This document shows, piece after piece, positions 42,015-50,525 of a DNA stretch of 64,000 nucleotides. The number at the start of each line of letters is the position of its first letter. The stretch's first letter is position 1. Position numbers and translations under genes: made by a program. Source of the DNA: Leptospira neocaledonica (GTDB lineage: Bacteria; Spirochaetota; Leptospiria; Leptospirales; Leptospiraceae); NCBI RefSeq assembly GCF_002812205.1, contig NZ_NPEA01000008.1, forward strand, positions 189,567 to 253,566. The letters run 5' to 3'. The notes below the pieces were generated by a model, which ran no database searches, was not told the DNA's origin, and was given only the letters and a program-made list of their open reading frames with translations.

Positions 42015-42803
42015 CTAGTTCAAATCGAATAATCCGTTCTCCAGATTATTCCTTTCCTTCTTAATTTCGTCTAACTTCTCTTTGAGTTTTCTCTGTTTCT
42101 CTTTTCTTTCACCCGGAGTTTGGCGAAGAGTCTGTTCTTCATCTTCCGATTTTCCAGTCAGACGAATATTCAAATCCTTTAATTGTTCCAAAGCAGTGAC
42201 CAAAAATCCACCTTCAGGAGGTTTAAATTCGTCTCTCATTCTCTGAAGCCTTGACTTAGTCTCCGTGTCCGTAATTTCGGAAATAAGATTAATACCGTTA
42301 TCCGCCACACCTAGTACGAAAATTTGCCCCGTTACTTCTACGATCTGCAATTGTTTGTTCGTGCCCAGGTTCAGACTTCCGAGAAGGTTCATTTCTCCTC
42401 GAACAGGAAGAGAACCTTCTCTGGATTTTGCAAGAGTCCTTAAAACCCAATAAGCGGCTCCACAAAGAATTCCGAGTACTAGAACGATCCGAAAAAGAAT
42501 CCCGGCAAGACTTGGCCCATCCGAAACAGGCTTGTATCTTTCTTCCACAGGGTTCGGCGCAGACTCAGTAGCCGCTTCCTTCTTCTCCTCTTGTTTAGGA
42601 GCAGAAGTTGCCGAAGATTCAGGAGCTTTTTTATCAGCAGTACCCAATTCTCGTTTGAGAACTTCGTCCATTTGTTCTCTTTCGGAACCTTGAGAATACA
42701 AACCCCCGGTGATACCCGATAAAATACAAAAGACTCCGAACGCCAAAGCGAGGGAGCCGAATCCTGAAAAAAACGAATGGATCGTTTGAAAAATTCGGCT
42801 CAT
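42015..42803 (-). CDS. fliO: FliO, export-gate assembly protein
   Basis: 262 residues, longer than the enteric protein. A signal-like hydrophobic segment (about 15-37), a low-complexity A/E/K/S-rich linker, a second membrane helix (about 99-122) and the FliO domain ([20 protein letters not shown] near residue 142, [13 protein letters not shown] near 162) are seen. FliO helps fold FliP. The start overlaps the fliN stop by four bases, in the usual fliN-O-P order. Confidence 0.88.
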   Translation of the reverse strand: MSRIFQTIHSFFSGFGSLALAFGVFCILSGITGGLYSQGSEREQMDEVLKRELGTADKKAPESSATSAPKQEEKKEAATESAPNPVEERYKPVSDGPSLAGILFRIVLVLGILCGAAYWVLRTLAKSREGSLPVRGEMNLLGSLNLGTNKQLQIVEVTGQIFVLGVADNGINLISEITDTETKSRLQRMRDEFKPPEGGFLVTALEQLKDLNIRLTGKSEDEEQTLRQTPGERKEKQRKLKEKLDEIKKERNNLENGLFDLN

Positions 42804-43873
42804 CCGCCTCCCGACTCCGGCTTGATCCTATCGGCTGGACTTACGATATCCGTTACACGCACACCGAAGTTTTCGTCGATGACCACGACCTCTCCCTTTG
42901 CAATCAACTTACCGTTTACTAAAAGATCCACAGGTTCACCTGCCAACTTGTCCAACTCGATGATGGAACCTTCTCCCAAACCTAAGATATCTTTAATATA
43001 CATCTTAGTTCTTCCGAGTTCCACAGTCACGGACATCTGCACGTCCATAAGAAGGTTCAGGTTCGGAGTGCCTTGGGCACCGCTTGCAGTAGCAAGGTTC
43101 GGAAAAGAAACTCCCTTCATTCCTACTTGGGAAATTCCGCCGCCGCCCATTCCACCTTGGTAGCCACCGCCACCATAATCGCCTCCCCCTCCTCCTCCGG
43201 ACCTTTTAGAAAGAGAGAGAATATCATTCGCCATAGATAAAGAAAGAATGAACTGAACTCTGAAAGAAGGAAGTCCTTCTATCGCTAAATTGAAGAAGGT
43301 CCGCACGAGTGGATCACCTTCTGGAAGCACCAATGCAGCCGGCGAAGTTACATGTCTTGTCTCTGCAGGAGAACCATTTACTCCACCACCGGTTTTGGCA
43401 GCGATCTGGGATTGCAAAGCTCCCATAATAGGAGTCAAACTATCTCTTAAAGTTTGGAGTTGTCCTTCGTCCAGACCACCTGAATCGAAGCCACCCATCA
43501 TCATATTCGCGATACGAGCAGCATTGTCCGCGCCCATCGCAAGCACTACTCTACCGTTCAGATTTCCCGAATAGGTAGAATATAATAAAAACGTGTTGGA
43601 CTTAAGTTCCGCTTCCACGTCCTTCCGGGATTTCGCCTCAGAAGTGGGATTCATGAAGTTAGAAGTTTTGGAAAGAATAGCTGCTAGGGTATTTCCCGCA
43701 GTCATAAAACAATGGGAGAGAAAATCGGACAGGAGGTCCCTATCTACCGGAGAAAGACCGGCAGCTTCTTTGGATCCGCCTCCGGCAGCCATGCTGCTGC
43801 CTGGATCGAATGAATCATTTGCACCCGCTAAAAGGGCGTCTATTTCTTCCTGGGAAAGGGATCCTTCACCCAT
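42800..43873 (-). CDS. fliN: FliN/FliY, flagellar motor switch protein with CheC-like domain
   Basis: 357 residues, far longer than enteric FliN (about 137). The N-terminus [14 protein letters not shown] matches the motif shared by FliM and FliY that binds CheY. The middle (about 45-220) follows the CheC/FliY pattern. A glycine-rich linker (near 230) precedes the C-terminal FliN/SpoA domain (about 260-340: [48 protein letters not shown]). It builds the C-ring and may dephosphorylate CheY. It is the first gene of the export-gate operon. Confidence 0.9.
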   Translation of the reverse strand: MGEGSLSQEEIDALLAGANDSFDPGSSMAAGGGSKEAAGLSPVDRDLLSDFLSHCFMTAGNTLAAILSKTSNFMNPTSEAKSRKDVEAELKSNTFLLYSTYSGNLNGRVVLAMGADNAARIANMMMGGFDSGGLDEGQLQTLRDSLTPIMGALQSQIAAKTGGGVNGSPAETRHVTSPAALVLPEGDPLVRTFFNLAIEGLPSFRVQFILSLSMANDILSLSKRSGGGGGGDYGGGGYQGGMGGGGISQVGMKGVSFPNLATASGAQGTPNLNLLMDVQMSVTVELGRTKMYIKDILGLGEGSIIELDKLAGEPVDLLVNGKLIAKGEVVVIDENFGVRVTDIVSPADRIKPESGGG

Positions 43874-44034
43874 CTTGCGGCACTCTCTCTTAGTTTTGGA
43901 TTAGGAGACATAATAAAAAGAAATTTGTCGACCCTTTTTTTTCTTGCTCAGAAAATCGGTAGGAAATGGGCCGGGAATTAGTAGATCAAAACCCATTTAG
44001 AGGCAAAAACAAGTATAATTTCGGAAGAACGTCC

Positions 44035-44242
44035 TTAGGTTTCTAATGTTTCGATCTGAAAAGAAGAAAGGTCTACGTATTGAGATGCATTTCCATGGAT
44101 ATCGATCCCTACAAGCTTCCCTTCTGCATCTAAATCTATATTTAGATCCGTATTAACTTCCCTCGTTTCAGCAGAAGGACGATTAGCTAAATCTATATAG
44201 ATAGAATCAGTTTCAGGGTAATGGGTAATGGGTAATTTTCAT
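44035..44242 (-). pseudogene. DUF2283-type antitoxin-like gene, out of frame by a 7-bp repeat
   Basis: The ATG (44242-44240) has AGGAGG eight bases upstream and overlaps the stop of the 75-residue partner as ATGA. The frame ends after nine codons (TGA at 44215-44213). Removing one copy of the triplicated repeat GGGTAAT (44216-44236) restores a 66-residue DUF2283 protein beginning MKITHYPETDSIYIDLA and containing DLDAEGKLVGIDI. DUF2283 proteins are often paired with DUF4258-like toxins. As sequenced it should be silent. Copy numbers of two or five would be in frame, so it could be a slippage switch or simply a mutation. Confidence 0.75.
44216..44236. repeat. Triplicated 7-bp tandem repeat
   Basis: GGGTAAT repeated three times without mismatch, directly after the start codon of the DUF2283-type frame on the minus strand. 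Confidence 0.9.
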
Positions 44243-44466
44243 TTTTTAAACCTCCTGTCAAAAAAGGCATTATGAACGGTTTCTCGGTCCTCTAAGGTAA
44301 TAACACGAAGATATTTTTCGGCTTCGTCAATCCATTTCCAATAGCGAAATCTTTTGTCAATTTGAATGACTGTATAATCCGGATCGGAAATCGTTTTCAT
44401 CACCCATTCTAACCGAATCTCCGGTCGCCTACGTAATACCTTAGCAAAATAACGTGTATATTTCAC
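44239..44466 (-). CDS. DUF4258-like small protein, candidate toxin
   Basis: 75 residues starting with GTG at 44466. The sequence carries a compact pattern: RRPEIRLEWVMKTISDPDY, then RFRYWKWIDEAEKYLRV and the end TVHNAFFDRRF, which resembles DUF4258/BrnT-like proteins of the RelE-type RNase fold that are paired with DUF2283 partners. It is basic. Its TGA overlaps the partner's ATG, so both would be translated together. The toxin role is inferred from family and layout; no activity is shown. Confidence 0.65.
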   Translation of the reverse strand: MKYTRYFAKVLRRRPEIRLEWVMKTISDPDYTVIQIDKRFRYWKWIDEAEKYLRVITLEDRETVHNAFFDRRFKK

Positions 44467-44586
44467 GCCATTCCGTTTCTAAACTTTCAATGGATCCGCG
44501 CGGAAAATTCATTTCCCGTGCCCTCTCCGCCCAACCCAGATCAGTTTCCGAGGATAACTTTTTCGAAATTTTTACGTAGATTGGGC

Positions 44587-44615
44587 TTGACTGGCGATCG
44601 GAAGTCTTGTATTTT
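44587..44615 (+). promoter_or_regulatory. Promoter of the arsR-type operon
   Basis: TTGACT (44587-44592), 17 bases, TATTTT (44610-44615). Transcription would begin near 44622, giving a leader of about 15 bases with no Shine-Dalgarno before the ATG at 44637. Confidence 0.5.
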
Positions 44616-44644
44616 ACCAAATGGTAAATTAACTAAATGGTTAA
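44613..44644. promoter_or_regulatory. Two adjacent operator palindromes at the arsR start
   Basis: TTTACCAAATGGTAAA (44613-44628) and TTAACTAAATGGTTAA (44629-44644) are back-to-back 16-base inverted repeats with shared core AAATGGT. They cover the -10 region, the transcription start and the start codon, the usual site of ArsR-type autorepression. Confidence 0.65.
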
Positions 44645-44996
44645 ATACGACACAGAATCCGATCGATTAAGTAATACTTTCGCTGCTCTTGCGGACCCCA
44701 CCAGGAGGGAGATCCTTCTCTATTTGGTCTCCGGAGAAGCAACTGTGAAGGAATTAGCAGAACCTTTTAATATGAGTCTGCCCGGAATTTCCAAACATCT
44801 AAAGGTATTGGAAAAAGCCGGGCTGATTGAAAGGGGAAGAGAGGCGCAATGGAGACCTTGTAAGATTCGGCCGGACGGTCTAAAAGAAGCTTCCGGTTGG
44901 TTAGATCATTACCGTCATTTCTGGGAAGAAAGTTTGGATCGTTTAGATGCATATCTACAACAACTCCAAGCCAAAAACAAAGAGTCGGAAAAATAG
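44637..44996 (+). CDS. ArsR-family transcriptional regulator
   Basis: 119 residues. The winged helix-turn-helix is clear: ALADPTRREILLYL near residue 17, ATVKELAEPFNMSLPGISKH near 35 and LEKAGLIERGREAQWR near 59. The C-terminal helix (HFWEESLDRLDAYL) matches the sub-type found beside SRPBCC/AHSA1 genes. No cysteine-rich metal site is seen, so the ligand is probably not an arsenical. Two palindromes overlie its start; it probably represses its own operon. Confidence 0.87.
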   Translation: MVKYDTESDRLSNTFAALADPTRREILLYLVSGEATVKELAEPFNMSLPGISKHLKVLEKAGLIERGREAQWRPCKIRPDGLKEASGWLDHYRHFWEESLDRLDAYLQQLQAKNKESEK

Positions 44997-45060
44997 ATCG
45001 GTTATTTCGGGAATTTGTCCCGGTACTATATTAGAATTATATAAAAAGGTAACATTCAGA

Positions 45061-46629
45061 ATGTCTGAAACAAAAACTGAAAACATCCCAAAGGCCACTA
45101 GGAAAGAGTGGATCGGCCTGGCAGTAATTGCATTGCCCTGCCTGCTATATGCGATGGATTTAACGGTTCTATATCTTGCGGCTCCTCAATTGTCTGCAGA
45201 TTTGAACCCTACGCCTTCTCAACAATTATGGATCATGGATATCTACGGCTTCTTGGTCGCCGGCTTTCTTGTGATTATGGGAAACTTAGGAGATAGAATC
45301 GGTCGTCGTAAACTTCTTCTTTATGGAGCAGCAGCATTCGGAGTAGCTTCCGTTCTTGCGGCTTTCTCCCCTAGTTCCGAAATTTTGATCCTGACCCGTG
45401 CGATCCTTGGAATCACTGCGGCAACTTTAGCCCCTTCTACTCTATCATTAATTCGTAATATGTTTTTAGATCCGAAAGAAAGGACTTTTGCTATCGGTAT
45501 CTGGGGAATGAGTTTTTCTCTTGGCGGGGCAATCGGTCCGCTTGTGGGCGGGGTTTTACTGGAATATTTCTGGTGGGGGTCGGTTTTCTTGATGAGTGTT
45601 CCGATCATGATCCTTCTTCTTATCGTTGGTCCTAAACTTCTTCCTGAATTTAAGGATCCAAATTCCGGTAAGATGGATATTCCAAGTGCAATCCTCTCCT
45701 TAGTATCCGTACTTTCCATTATCTACGGCCTAAAACAAATTGCGGAGAATGGTTGGGGGATGATTCCAATTCTTACCATACTCATAGGATTAACAGTCGG
45801 AGTCGTCTTTATCAGAAGGCAAACCACTCTGACTGATCCAATGATAGATCTTCAATTATTTAAACTTCCGGTATTCACAGCGGCGGTCATAGGAAATACG
45901 ATGACAATTTTTGTAGGTTTGGGAGCCTTCTTGTTCATTTCCCAATATTTACAATTGGTTTTAGGACTTTCTCCTTTGGAAGCAGGTCTCTGGACTCTTC
46001 CTGGAGCATTGGGCAACATAATCGGTTCTCTTACGATCCATATGATCGTTCGTATTATGCGCCCGTTATATGTGATGTTAGGCGGCCTAGTATTACTCGC
46101 AATCGGAATGTATTTATACTCTCTGATCAATACCGAAAACGGGATTTGGATGATTATTGCAGGATCTCTGATCATGTCTTTCGGAATTTGTACCGTTGTG
46201 ATCTTAGGAACGGATATCATCGTTAGTTCCGCGCCTCCGGAAAGAGCAGGAGCTGCCGCCTCCATATCGGAAACGGCCGCAGAATTCGGCGGGGTTTTGG
46301 GAATTGCGGTCCTTGGAAGTATAGGAGTTGCGATTTTTAAATCCAGGATAAACTCAATCGATCTTCCCGGGTTGACTCCGGAACAATTCGAAAGTTCTCA
46401 TAATACATTAGCTTCTGCGGTAGCTGTTGCGAAAGAACTCCCTGAACCAAGTAGACAAATTTTACTTAACACTGCCCAAGGCGCTTTCACCGATTCGTTA
46501 CATTTTATTTCTCTATTGGGCGTGGGTATCTCCATCGCCTTGGCATTTGCGATCTTTTCCATTTTAAGAAACAAAAAAGAACCGGAAAGCATTGCAGAAC
46601 CCGTGGAGTTGGATAAGGCACCTAGATAA
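45061..46629 (+). CDS. MFS drug exporter, DHA2 (14-helix) family
   Basis: 522 residues from the ATG at 45061. About 14 hydrophobic segments. Family motifs: MDLTVLYLAAPQLSADL near residue 33, the loop GNLGDRIGRRKLL near 78 (motif A) and the helix-5 motif C-like region GGAIGPLVGGVLLEYFWW near 155. DHA2 transporters expel hydrophobic compounds using the proton gradient. It begins 64 bases after the ArsR-type gene and shares its promoter. Confidence 0.88.
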   Translation: MSETKTENIPKATRKEWIGLAVIALPCLLYAMDLTVLYLAAPQLSADLNPTPSQQLWIMDIYGFLVAGFLVIMGNLGDRIGRRKLLLYGAAAFGVASVLAAFSPSSEILILTRAILGITAATLAPSTLSLIRNMFLDPKERTFAIGIWGMSFSLGGAIGPLVGGVLLEYFWWGSVFLMSVPIMILLLIVGPKLLPEFKDPNSGKMDIPSAILSLVSVLSIIYGLKQIAENGWGMIPILTILIGLTVGVVFIRRQTTLTDPMIDLQLFKLPVFTAAVIGNTMTIFVGLGAFLFISQYLQLVLGLSPLEAGLWTLPGALGNIIGSLTIHMIVRIMRPLYVMLGGLVLLAIGMYLYSLINTENGIWMIIAGSLIMSFGICTVVILGTDIIVSSAPPERAGAAASISETAAEFGGVLGIAVLGSIGVAIFKSRINSIDLPGLTPEQFESSHNTLASAVAVAKELPEPSRQILLNTAQGAFTDSLHFISLLGVGISIALAFAIFSILRNKKEPESIAEPVELDKAPR

Positions 46630-46659
46630 AATTAGAAGAACATAAATAAGGAAAAAAGA

Positions 46660-47115
46660 ATGAAGGCAGAAATTTCAGTCGTTGGAAAAGAAATCATAGG
46701 CGTTAAGATCCTTGATGCCCCAAGAGAATTAGTTTGGGAAGTTTGGACTGATCCGAAACAAGTAGCTATTTGGTGGGGACCAAACGGTTTTACAAATACC
46801 ATCCATGAGATGAGTGTAAAACCGGGAGGGATTTGGAGATTCATGATGCATGGTCCGGACGGGACGGATTATCCGAACCATATCCAATTCATAGAAGTGG
46901 TTAAACCTGAAAAACTGGTCTACGACCATGGAGATGATGTTAATCCAAAACAATTCCACGTGATCGTTCTTTTTGAAGAAGAAGGTTCTAAAACCAAACT
47001 TACCATGAGGACCATTTTCTCGAGCGAAGAAGAGGCTAAAAACATCGGCAAATACGCGGTCGATGGACTTAGCCAGACTCTGGGACGTCTACAAGAATTT
47101 TTGGAAAAGAAATAA
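46660..47115 (+). CDS. SRPBCC/AHSA1-domain protein, copy 1
   Basis: 151 residues. The fold signature APRELVWEVWTDPKQVAIWW near residue 22, GGIWRFMMHGPDGTDYPNH near 66 and the C-terminal helix (VDGLSQTLGRLQEF) mark a START-like helix-grip domain of the AHSA1 type, a hydrophobic-ligand pocket. AAGGAAAA precedes the ATG. It is the first of three tandem paralogues. Ligand unknown. Confidence 0.87.
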   Translation: MKAEISVVGKEIIGVKILDAPRELVWEVWTDPKQVAIWWGPNGFTNTIHEMSVKPGGIWRFMMHGPDGTDYPNHIQFIEVVKPEKLVYDHGDDVNPKQFHVIVLFEEEGSKTKLTMRTIFSSEEEAKNIGKYAVDGLSQTLGRLQEFLEKK

Positions 47116-47181
47116 GGGCTTCGGACTTATTCATAAGTAGTTTCGAATATAATAATTTTTTAAAAAGTGGAGAAGAATCTT

Positions 47182-47652
47182 ATGAGCGATACCAAACAAT
47201 CTGAATTTAAGGAAATGATACTCACGAGGACTCTCAATGCTCCAAGAGATCTAGTCTGGAAGGCTTGGACGGATCCGAATATGGTATCACAATGGTGGGG
47301 ACCACATGGGTTTACTGCCCCTCTTTGCCAATTAGATCTTCGTCCAGGTGGTGAGATACTCATTCATATGAAGGATCCGGAAGGCGGGATCAATCCGATG
47401 AATGGAACCTATAAAGAGATCGTTCCTTTGGAAAAAATCGTATTCTCCTCTTATATCGCCTTCGAAATGGACGGCAAAAAACCGGCGGCAGAGATCCTAA
47501 TTACTATTCTATTCGCAGACAAGGGTTCACAAACCGAGATACAAGTGCGTGCACTTCCTATCAAGGTGGATCCGGAACTTATCCCTGCTGTGGAAGGTAT
47601 GGAAGAAGGTTGGACTCAAACTCTGGAAAAACTTACAGCGATTTTTGCGTAA
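47182..47652 (+). CDS. SRPBCC/AHSA1-domain protein, copy 2
   Basis: 156 residues from the ATG at 47182, with GGAGAAG about six bases upstream (a GTG at 47167 is less likely). Helix-grip pattern APRDLVWKAWTDPNMVSQWW near residue 20, LRPGGEILIHMKDPEG near 55 and a C-terminal helix GWTQTLEKL. It is the most diverged of the three paralogues in the ligand-lining strands, suggesting a different ligand. Confidence 0.85.
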   Translation: MSDTKQSEFKEMILTRTLNAPRDLVWKAWTDPNMVSQWWGPHGFTAPLCQLDLRPGGEILIHMKDPEGGINPMNGTYKEIVPLEKIVFSSYIAFEMDGKKPAAEILITILFADKGSQTEIQVRALPIKVDPELIPAVEGMEEGWTQTLEKLTAIFA

Positions 47653-47672
47653 TCGATCTTAAGGAGAAATAT

Positions 47673-48110
47673 ATGAGCCAAGACAACCCTAAAGAAATCG
47701 TAAGCACAAGAGTTGTAAATTTTCCAAGAGAGAAGGTTTTTCAAGCCTGGACAGACCCGGACCAATTAAAGAATTGGTGGGGACCAAAAGGTTTTAAGAA
47801 TACTTTCGAGGTTTTCGATCAAAGACCTGGCGGAGAATGGAAATTTATCATGCACGGGCCAGATGGAACAGACTATCCGAATCGAAGTGTATTTCAGGAA
47901 ATTGTAAAACCCGAAAAGATAGTATTCGATCATCTTTCGGGCCCGATTTTCAAAGTGACTACTACATTCGAATCAATCGGAGAAAAGACAAAATTGGTTT
48001 TCAGAATGTTATTCGAAACTGCTGAAGAATGTGAGCAGATCAAAGTTTATGCCGTGGATGGGAATGAACAGAATTTTGATCGTTTAGAAGAACTTCTGGC
48101 AAAGGTTTAA
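47673..48110 (+). CDS. SRPBCC/AHSA1-domain protein, copy 3
   Basis: 145 residues from the ATG at 47673, which has AAGGAG seven bases upstream. Same domain: FPREKVFQAWTDPDQLKNWW near residue 19 and FIMHGPDGTDYPN near 67, close to copy 1 (both share MHGPDGTDYPN). It probably arose by tandem duplication of copy 1. Confidence 0.86.
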   Translation: MSQDNPKEIVSTRVVNFPREKVFQAWTDPDQLKNWWGPKGFKNTFEVFDQRPGGEWKFIMHGPDGTDYPNRSVFQEIVKPEKIVFDHLSGPIFKVTTTFESIGEKTKLVFRMLFETAEECEQIKVYAVDGNEQNFDRLEELLAKV

Positions 48111-48498
48111 TTACCCTGGATGGGAAACAAAATAACAAAAAAATATTAAGGAAACAGAATATGAAAGTAAATCCGTTGCAAATACTAAGTTTTTGGATCA
48201 TCATCTTTCCTTTCCAAAAAAGGAAAAGAGCCGGAGCTTAAAATGGACTCAAAAGTGGGAGGCTACTCCCACTATTTTCATAAATCTCCCGATAAGGAAA
48301 ACATCCGGACTAAAAAATCTCAAAATGACATTTTTTATAAGAAAAAGATCTTCTTTACGGCTCTCTTTTCAATTCCTGAAGAAAAACAAGAGATAAGCAG
48401 CTTTTGGGAAGAGGCTTTTGAAAGATTAGCGGAACTTCTCCGCAAAATCCAAGGATCTTGATATTGGAATATTATTAAAATTTAAAGGAAACTATTGG
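48111..48498 (+). other. 388-base gap with degraded coding DNA between SRPBCC copy 3 and doxX
   Basis: A well-placed AAGGAAAC precedes an ATG at 48161, but the frame stops after 26 codons. A second frame (48243-48461, 72 codons) ends with FWEEAFERLAELLRKIQ, which resembles the C-terminal helix of the operon's ArsR-type regulator (FWEESLDRLDAYLQQLQ). The pieces do not join in one frame, so this is best read as a decayed gene, perhaps a duplicated regulator. Confidence 0.4.
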
Positions 48499-48933
48499 AT
48501 GAATTTGGACTTTTTTAAAAACGAAACTTTGAATCTCAAAGCGGATATCGCTATTTTAGTGGCCAGAATGATCTGCGGTTACGCGTTTATACTCCACGGC
48601 TGGGGAAAGATCCAGGATCCTTTTCATTGGATGGGCCCCGATTCTTCCGTGCCTTCTATTTTCCAATTTTTAGCGGCTCTTTCCGAATTCGGCGGAGGAA
48701 TTGCCTGGGTGATTGGTCTTCTAACGAGGCTGGCATCTTTCGGAATCGTATGTACAATGATCGTGGCGGCGTATTTCCATTCTATAATTTTAGGGGATTC
48801 TTTTATCAACCTAACAGGTGGGAGATCCTACGAATTGGCAGGAGTATTTTTTACGATCTCCTTGGTATTTTTGACGGTAGGTGCCGGAAGATTCTCCTTG
48901 GATCAAAAAATCTTTGGAAGTAAATCCGAGTAG
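48499..48933 (+). CDS. DoxX-family membrane protein
   Basis: 144 residues, four membrane helices (about 18-35, 50-75, 78-98, 110-130). DoxX features: ARMICGYAFILHGWGKI near residue 21 and EFGGGIAWVIGLLTRLAS near 58. The family is a small integral-membrane group of unclear reaction, linked to quinone and redox stress. It is the last gene of the ArsR-type cluster and is followed by a terminator. Confidence 0.87.
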   Translation: MNLDFFKNETLNLKADIAILVARMICGYAFILHGWGKIQDPFHWMGPDSSVPSIFQFLAALSEFGGGIAWVIGLLTRLASFGIVCTMIVAAYFHSIILGDSFINLTGGRSYELAGVFFTISLVFLTVGAGRFSLDQKIFGSKSE

Positions 48934-48945
48934 GTTAAATTCTAT

Positions 48946-48979
48946 CCCTAAGAGCGGTTTTTGCTCTTGGGGATTTTTT
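48946..48979 (+). terminator. Intrinsic terminator directly before ilvA
   Basis: CCCTAAGAGC (48946-48955) pairs with GCTCTTGGGG (48963-48972, one G-T pair) over a seven-base loop, then A and six T (48974-48979). The ilvA GTG begins at 48981, and the GGGGA of the 3' arm is the only ribosome-site-like run before it. Confidence 0.7.
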
Positions 48980-48980
48980 A

Positions 48981-50498
48981 GTGATAGATTATATCCGTAA
49001 AATTTTAGACGCGAGAGTATACGACGTCGCGGTCCATACTCCCTTGGACCCTATGATCCGAATGAGCCAAAGATTAAGTTCTTCGGTTCTTTTAAAAAGA
49101 GAAGATCTACAACCAATATTCTCCTTTAAGATCAGAGGAGCATACAATCTAATTTCCAGACTTTCGCCTGAGGAAAAAAGATCCGGTGTGATTTGCGCTT
49201 CCGCAGGAAATCATGCACAAGGAGTTGCGCTCTCTGCTCAAAAATTAGGGATCAAGGCAATCATAGTCATGCCTGTCACTACCCCATCCATCAAAATAGA
49301 AGCAGTACAATATTTCGGAGCAGAAATTATTCTTCATGGAGATACTTTCGATGAAGCTTACTCCTATGCTAGAAAATTAGAAAAGGAGAAGGGCCTAAAA
49401 TTCATTCATCCTTACGATGATCCTGATGTGATCGCCGGACAAGGCACAGTAGGTTTAGAAATTTTGCAGCAGTATCCCGATCCGATCGAAGCGGTTTTTA
49501 TTCCTATAGGAGGCGGAGGTTTAGCGGCAGGCGTTGCTTCTTATATTAAATTTTTAAGACCCGAGATCAAACTAATCGGAGTAGAACCTATGGATGCGGC
49601 TTCTATGAAAGAAGCAATGGCTGCAGGAAAAAGAGTGATCTTAGACAGAGTCGGACTATTTGCGGATGGAGTTGCAGTCAGACAAGCCGGGGAAGAAACA
49701 TTCAAAGTTTGTAAAGAACTCTTGGATGATATATTAGTAGCAAACACGGATGAAATCTGTGCAGCCGTAAAAGATATATTCGAAGATATGAGAGTAATCG
49801 CAGAACCGGCTGGAGCCCTATCTCTCGCAGGATTAAAATCTTATGCGAGCCAAAATCCGAACAGGAAAGGTGCGCTGATCGCTATAAATAGCGGAGCGAA
49901 TATGAATTTTGATAGGCTCAGGCATGTTGCAGAAAGAGCAGAGATCGGCGAGGCAAGAGAAATTTTACTCGGAGTCACTATTCCGGAAAAAACAGGAAGT
50001 TATCTAAAATTCGTCCAGACCTTAGGAAATAAGATTATCACTGAATTCAATTATAGATACGCTACGGATCAACGTGCACATGTATTCGTAGGTTTAAAAC
50101 TGAAAGGTTCTCATTCCGAAAAAGAAAAAGTTATTTCGGAATTGGAATCATTAGGTTATGAGGTTTTAGATATCAGTGCGAACGAAACCGCTAAGATCCA
50201 TATTCGTTATATGGTGGGCGGAAGAGTTTCCGAACTCAAGGATGAAATCATCTTACGATGCGAATTTCCGGAACGACCAGGTGCATTACTGAAATTTTTA
50301 GAATCGTTAGGAACCAATTGGAATATTACATTATTCCATTACAGGAATCATGGAGCGGATTACGGGCGAGTCCTGGTTGGATTTCAGGTACCTTCTTCCG
50401 ATAGAGATAACTTTAGAGAAAGACTGAAAAGTTTAGGATATCCTTATGAAGAAGAAACGGATAATCCTGCCTACAAAATGTTTCTGCATAACGTTTGA
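48981..50498 (+). CDS. ilvA: Threonine ammonia-lyase (biosynthetic threonine dehydratase)
   Basis: 505 residues. The PLP site lysine lies in FSFKIRGAYN near residue 53, with SAGNHAQGVA near 75 and the glycine-rich phosphate loop PIGGGGLAAGV near 177. Two ACT-like regulatory domains (about 330-505: LLGVTIPEKTGSYLKF, ILRCEFPERPGALLKFLE) mark the isoleucine-regulated long form. It deaminates threonine to 2-oxobutanoate for isoleucine synthesis. The GTG start fits the family N-terminus (KILDARVYDVAVHTPLDP). No own promoter is evident. Confidence 0.94.
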   Translation: MIDYIRKILDARVYDVAVHTPLDPMIRMSQRLSSSVLLKREDLQPIFSFKIRGAYNLISRLSPEEKRSGVICASAGNHAQGVALSAQKLGIKAIIVMPVTTPSIKIEAVQYFGAEIILHGDTFDEAYSYARKLEKEKGLKFIHPYDDPDVIAGQGTVGLEILQQYPDPIEAVFIPIGGGGLAAGVASYIKFLRPEIKLIGVEPMDAASMKEAMAAGKRVILDRVGLFADGVAVRQAGEETFKVCKELLDDILVANTDEICAAVKDIFEDMRVIAEPAGALSLAGLKSYASQNPNRKGALIAINSGANMNFDRLRHVAERAEIGEAREILLGVTIPEKTGSYLKFVQTLGNKIITEFNYRYATDQRAHVFVGLKLKGSHSEKEKVISELESLGYEVLDISANETAKIHIRYMVGGRVSELKDEIILRCEFPERPGALLKFLESLGTNWNITLFHYRNHGADYGRVLVGFQVPSSDRDNFRERLKSLGYPYEEETDNPAYKMFLHNV

Positions 50499-50525
50499 TT
50501 TGAAATCGAGGAGAGGGATCTAAAC

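Noticed and set aside
44216..44236. CRISPR-like repeat
   Set aside because: The repeat unit is 7 bp, contiguous and without spacers; no CRISPR array features exist in the window.
44947..45060. Upstream extension of the MFS exporter from an ATG inside the ArsR-type gene
   Set aside because: The extra 38 residues are basic and lack membrane or family character; the ATG at 45061 fits the family N-terminus.
48193..48396. 67-codon frame after the third SRPBCC gene
   Set aside because: Lysine-rich and without ribosome site; treated as part of decayed DNA.
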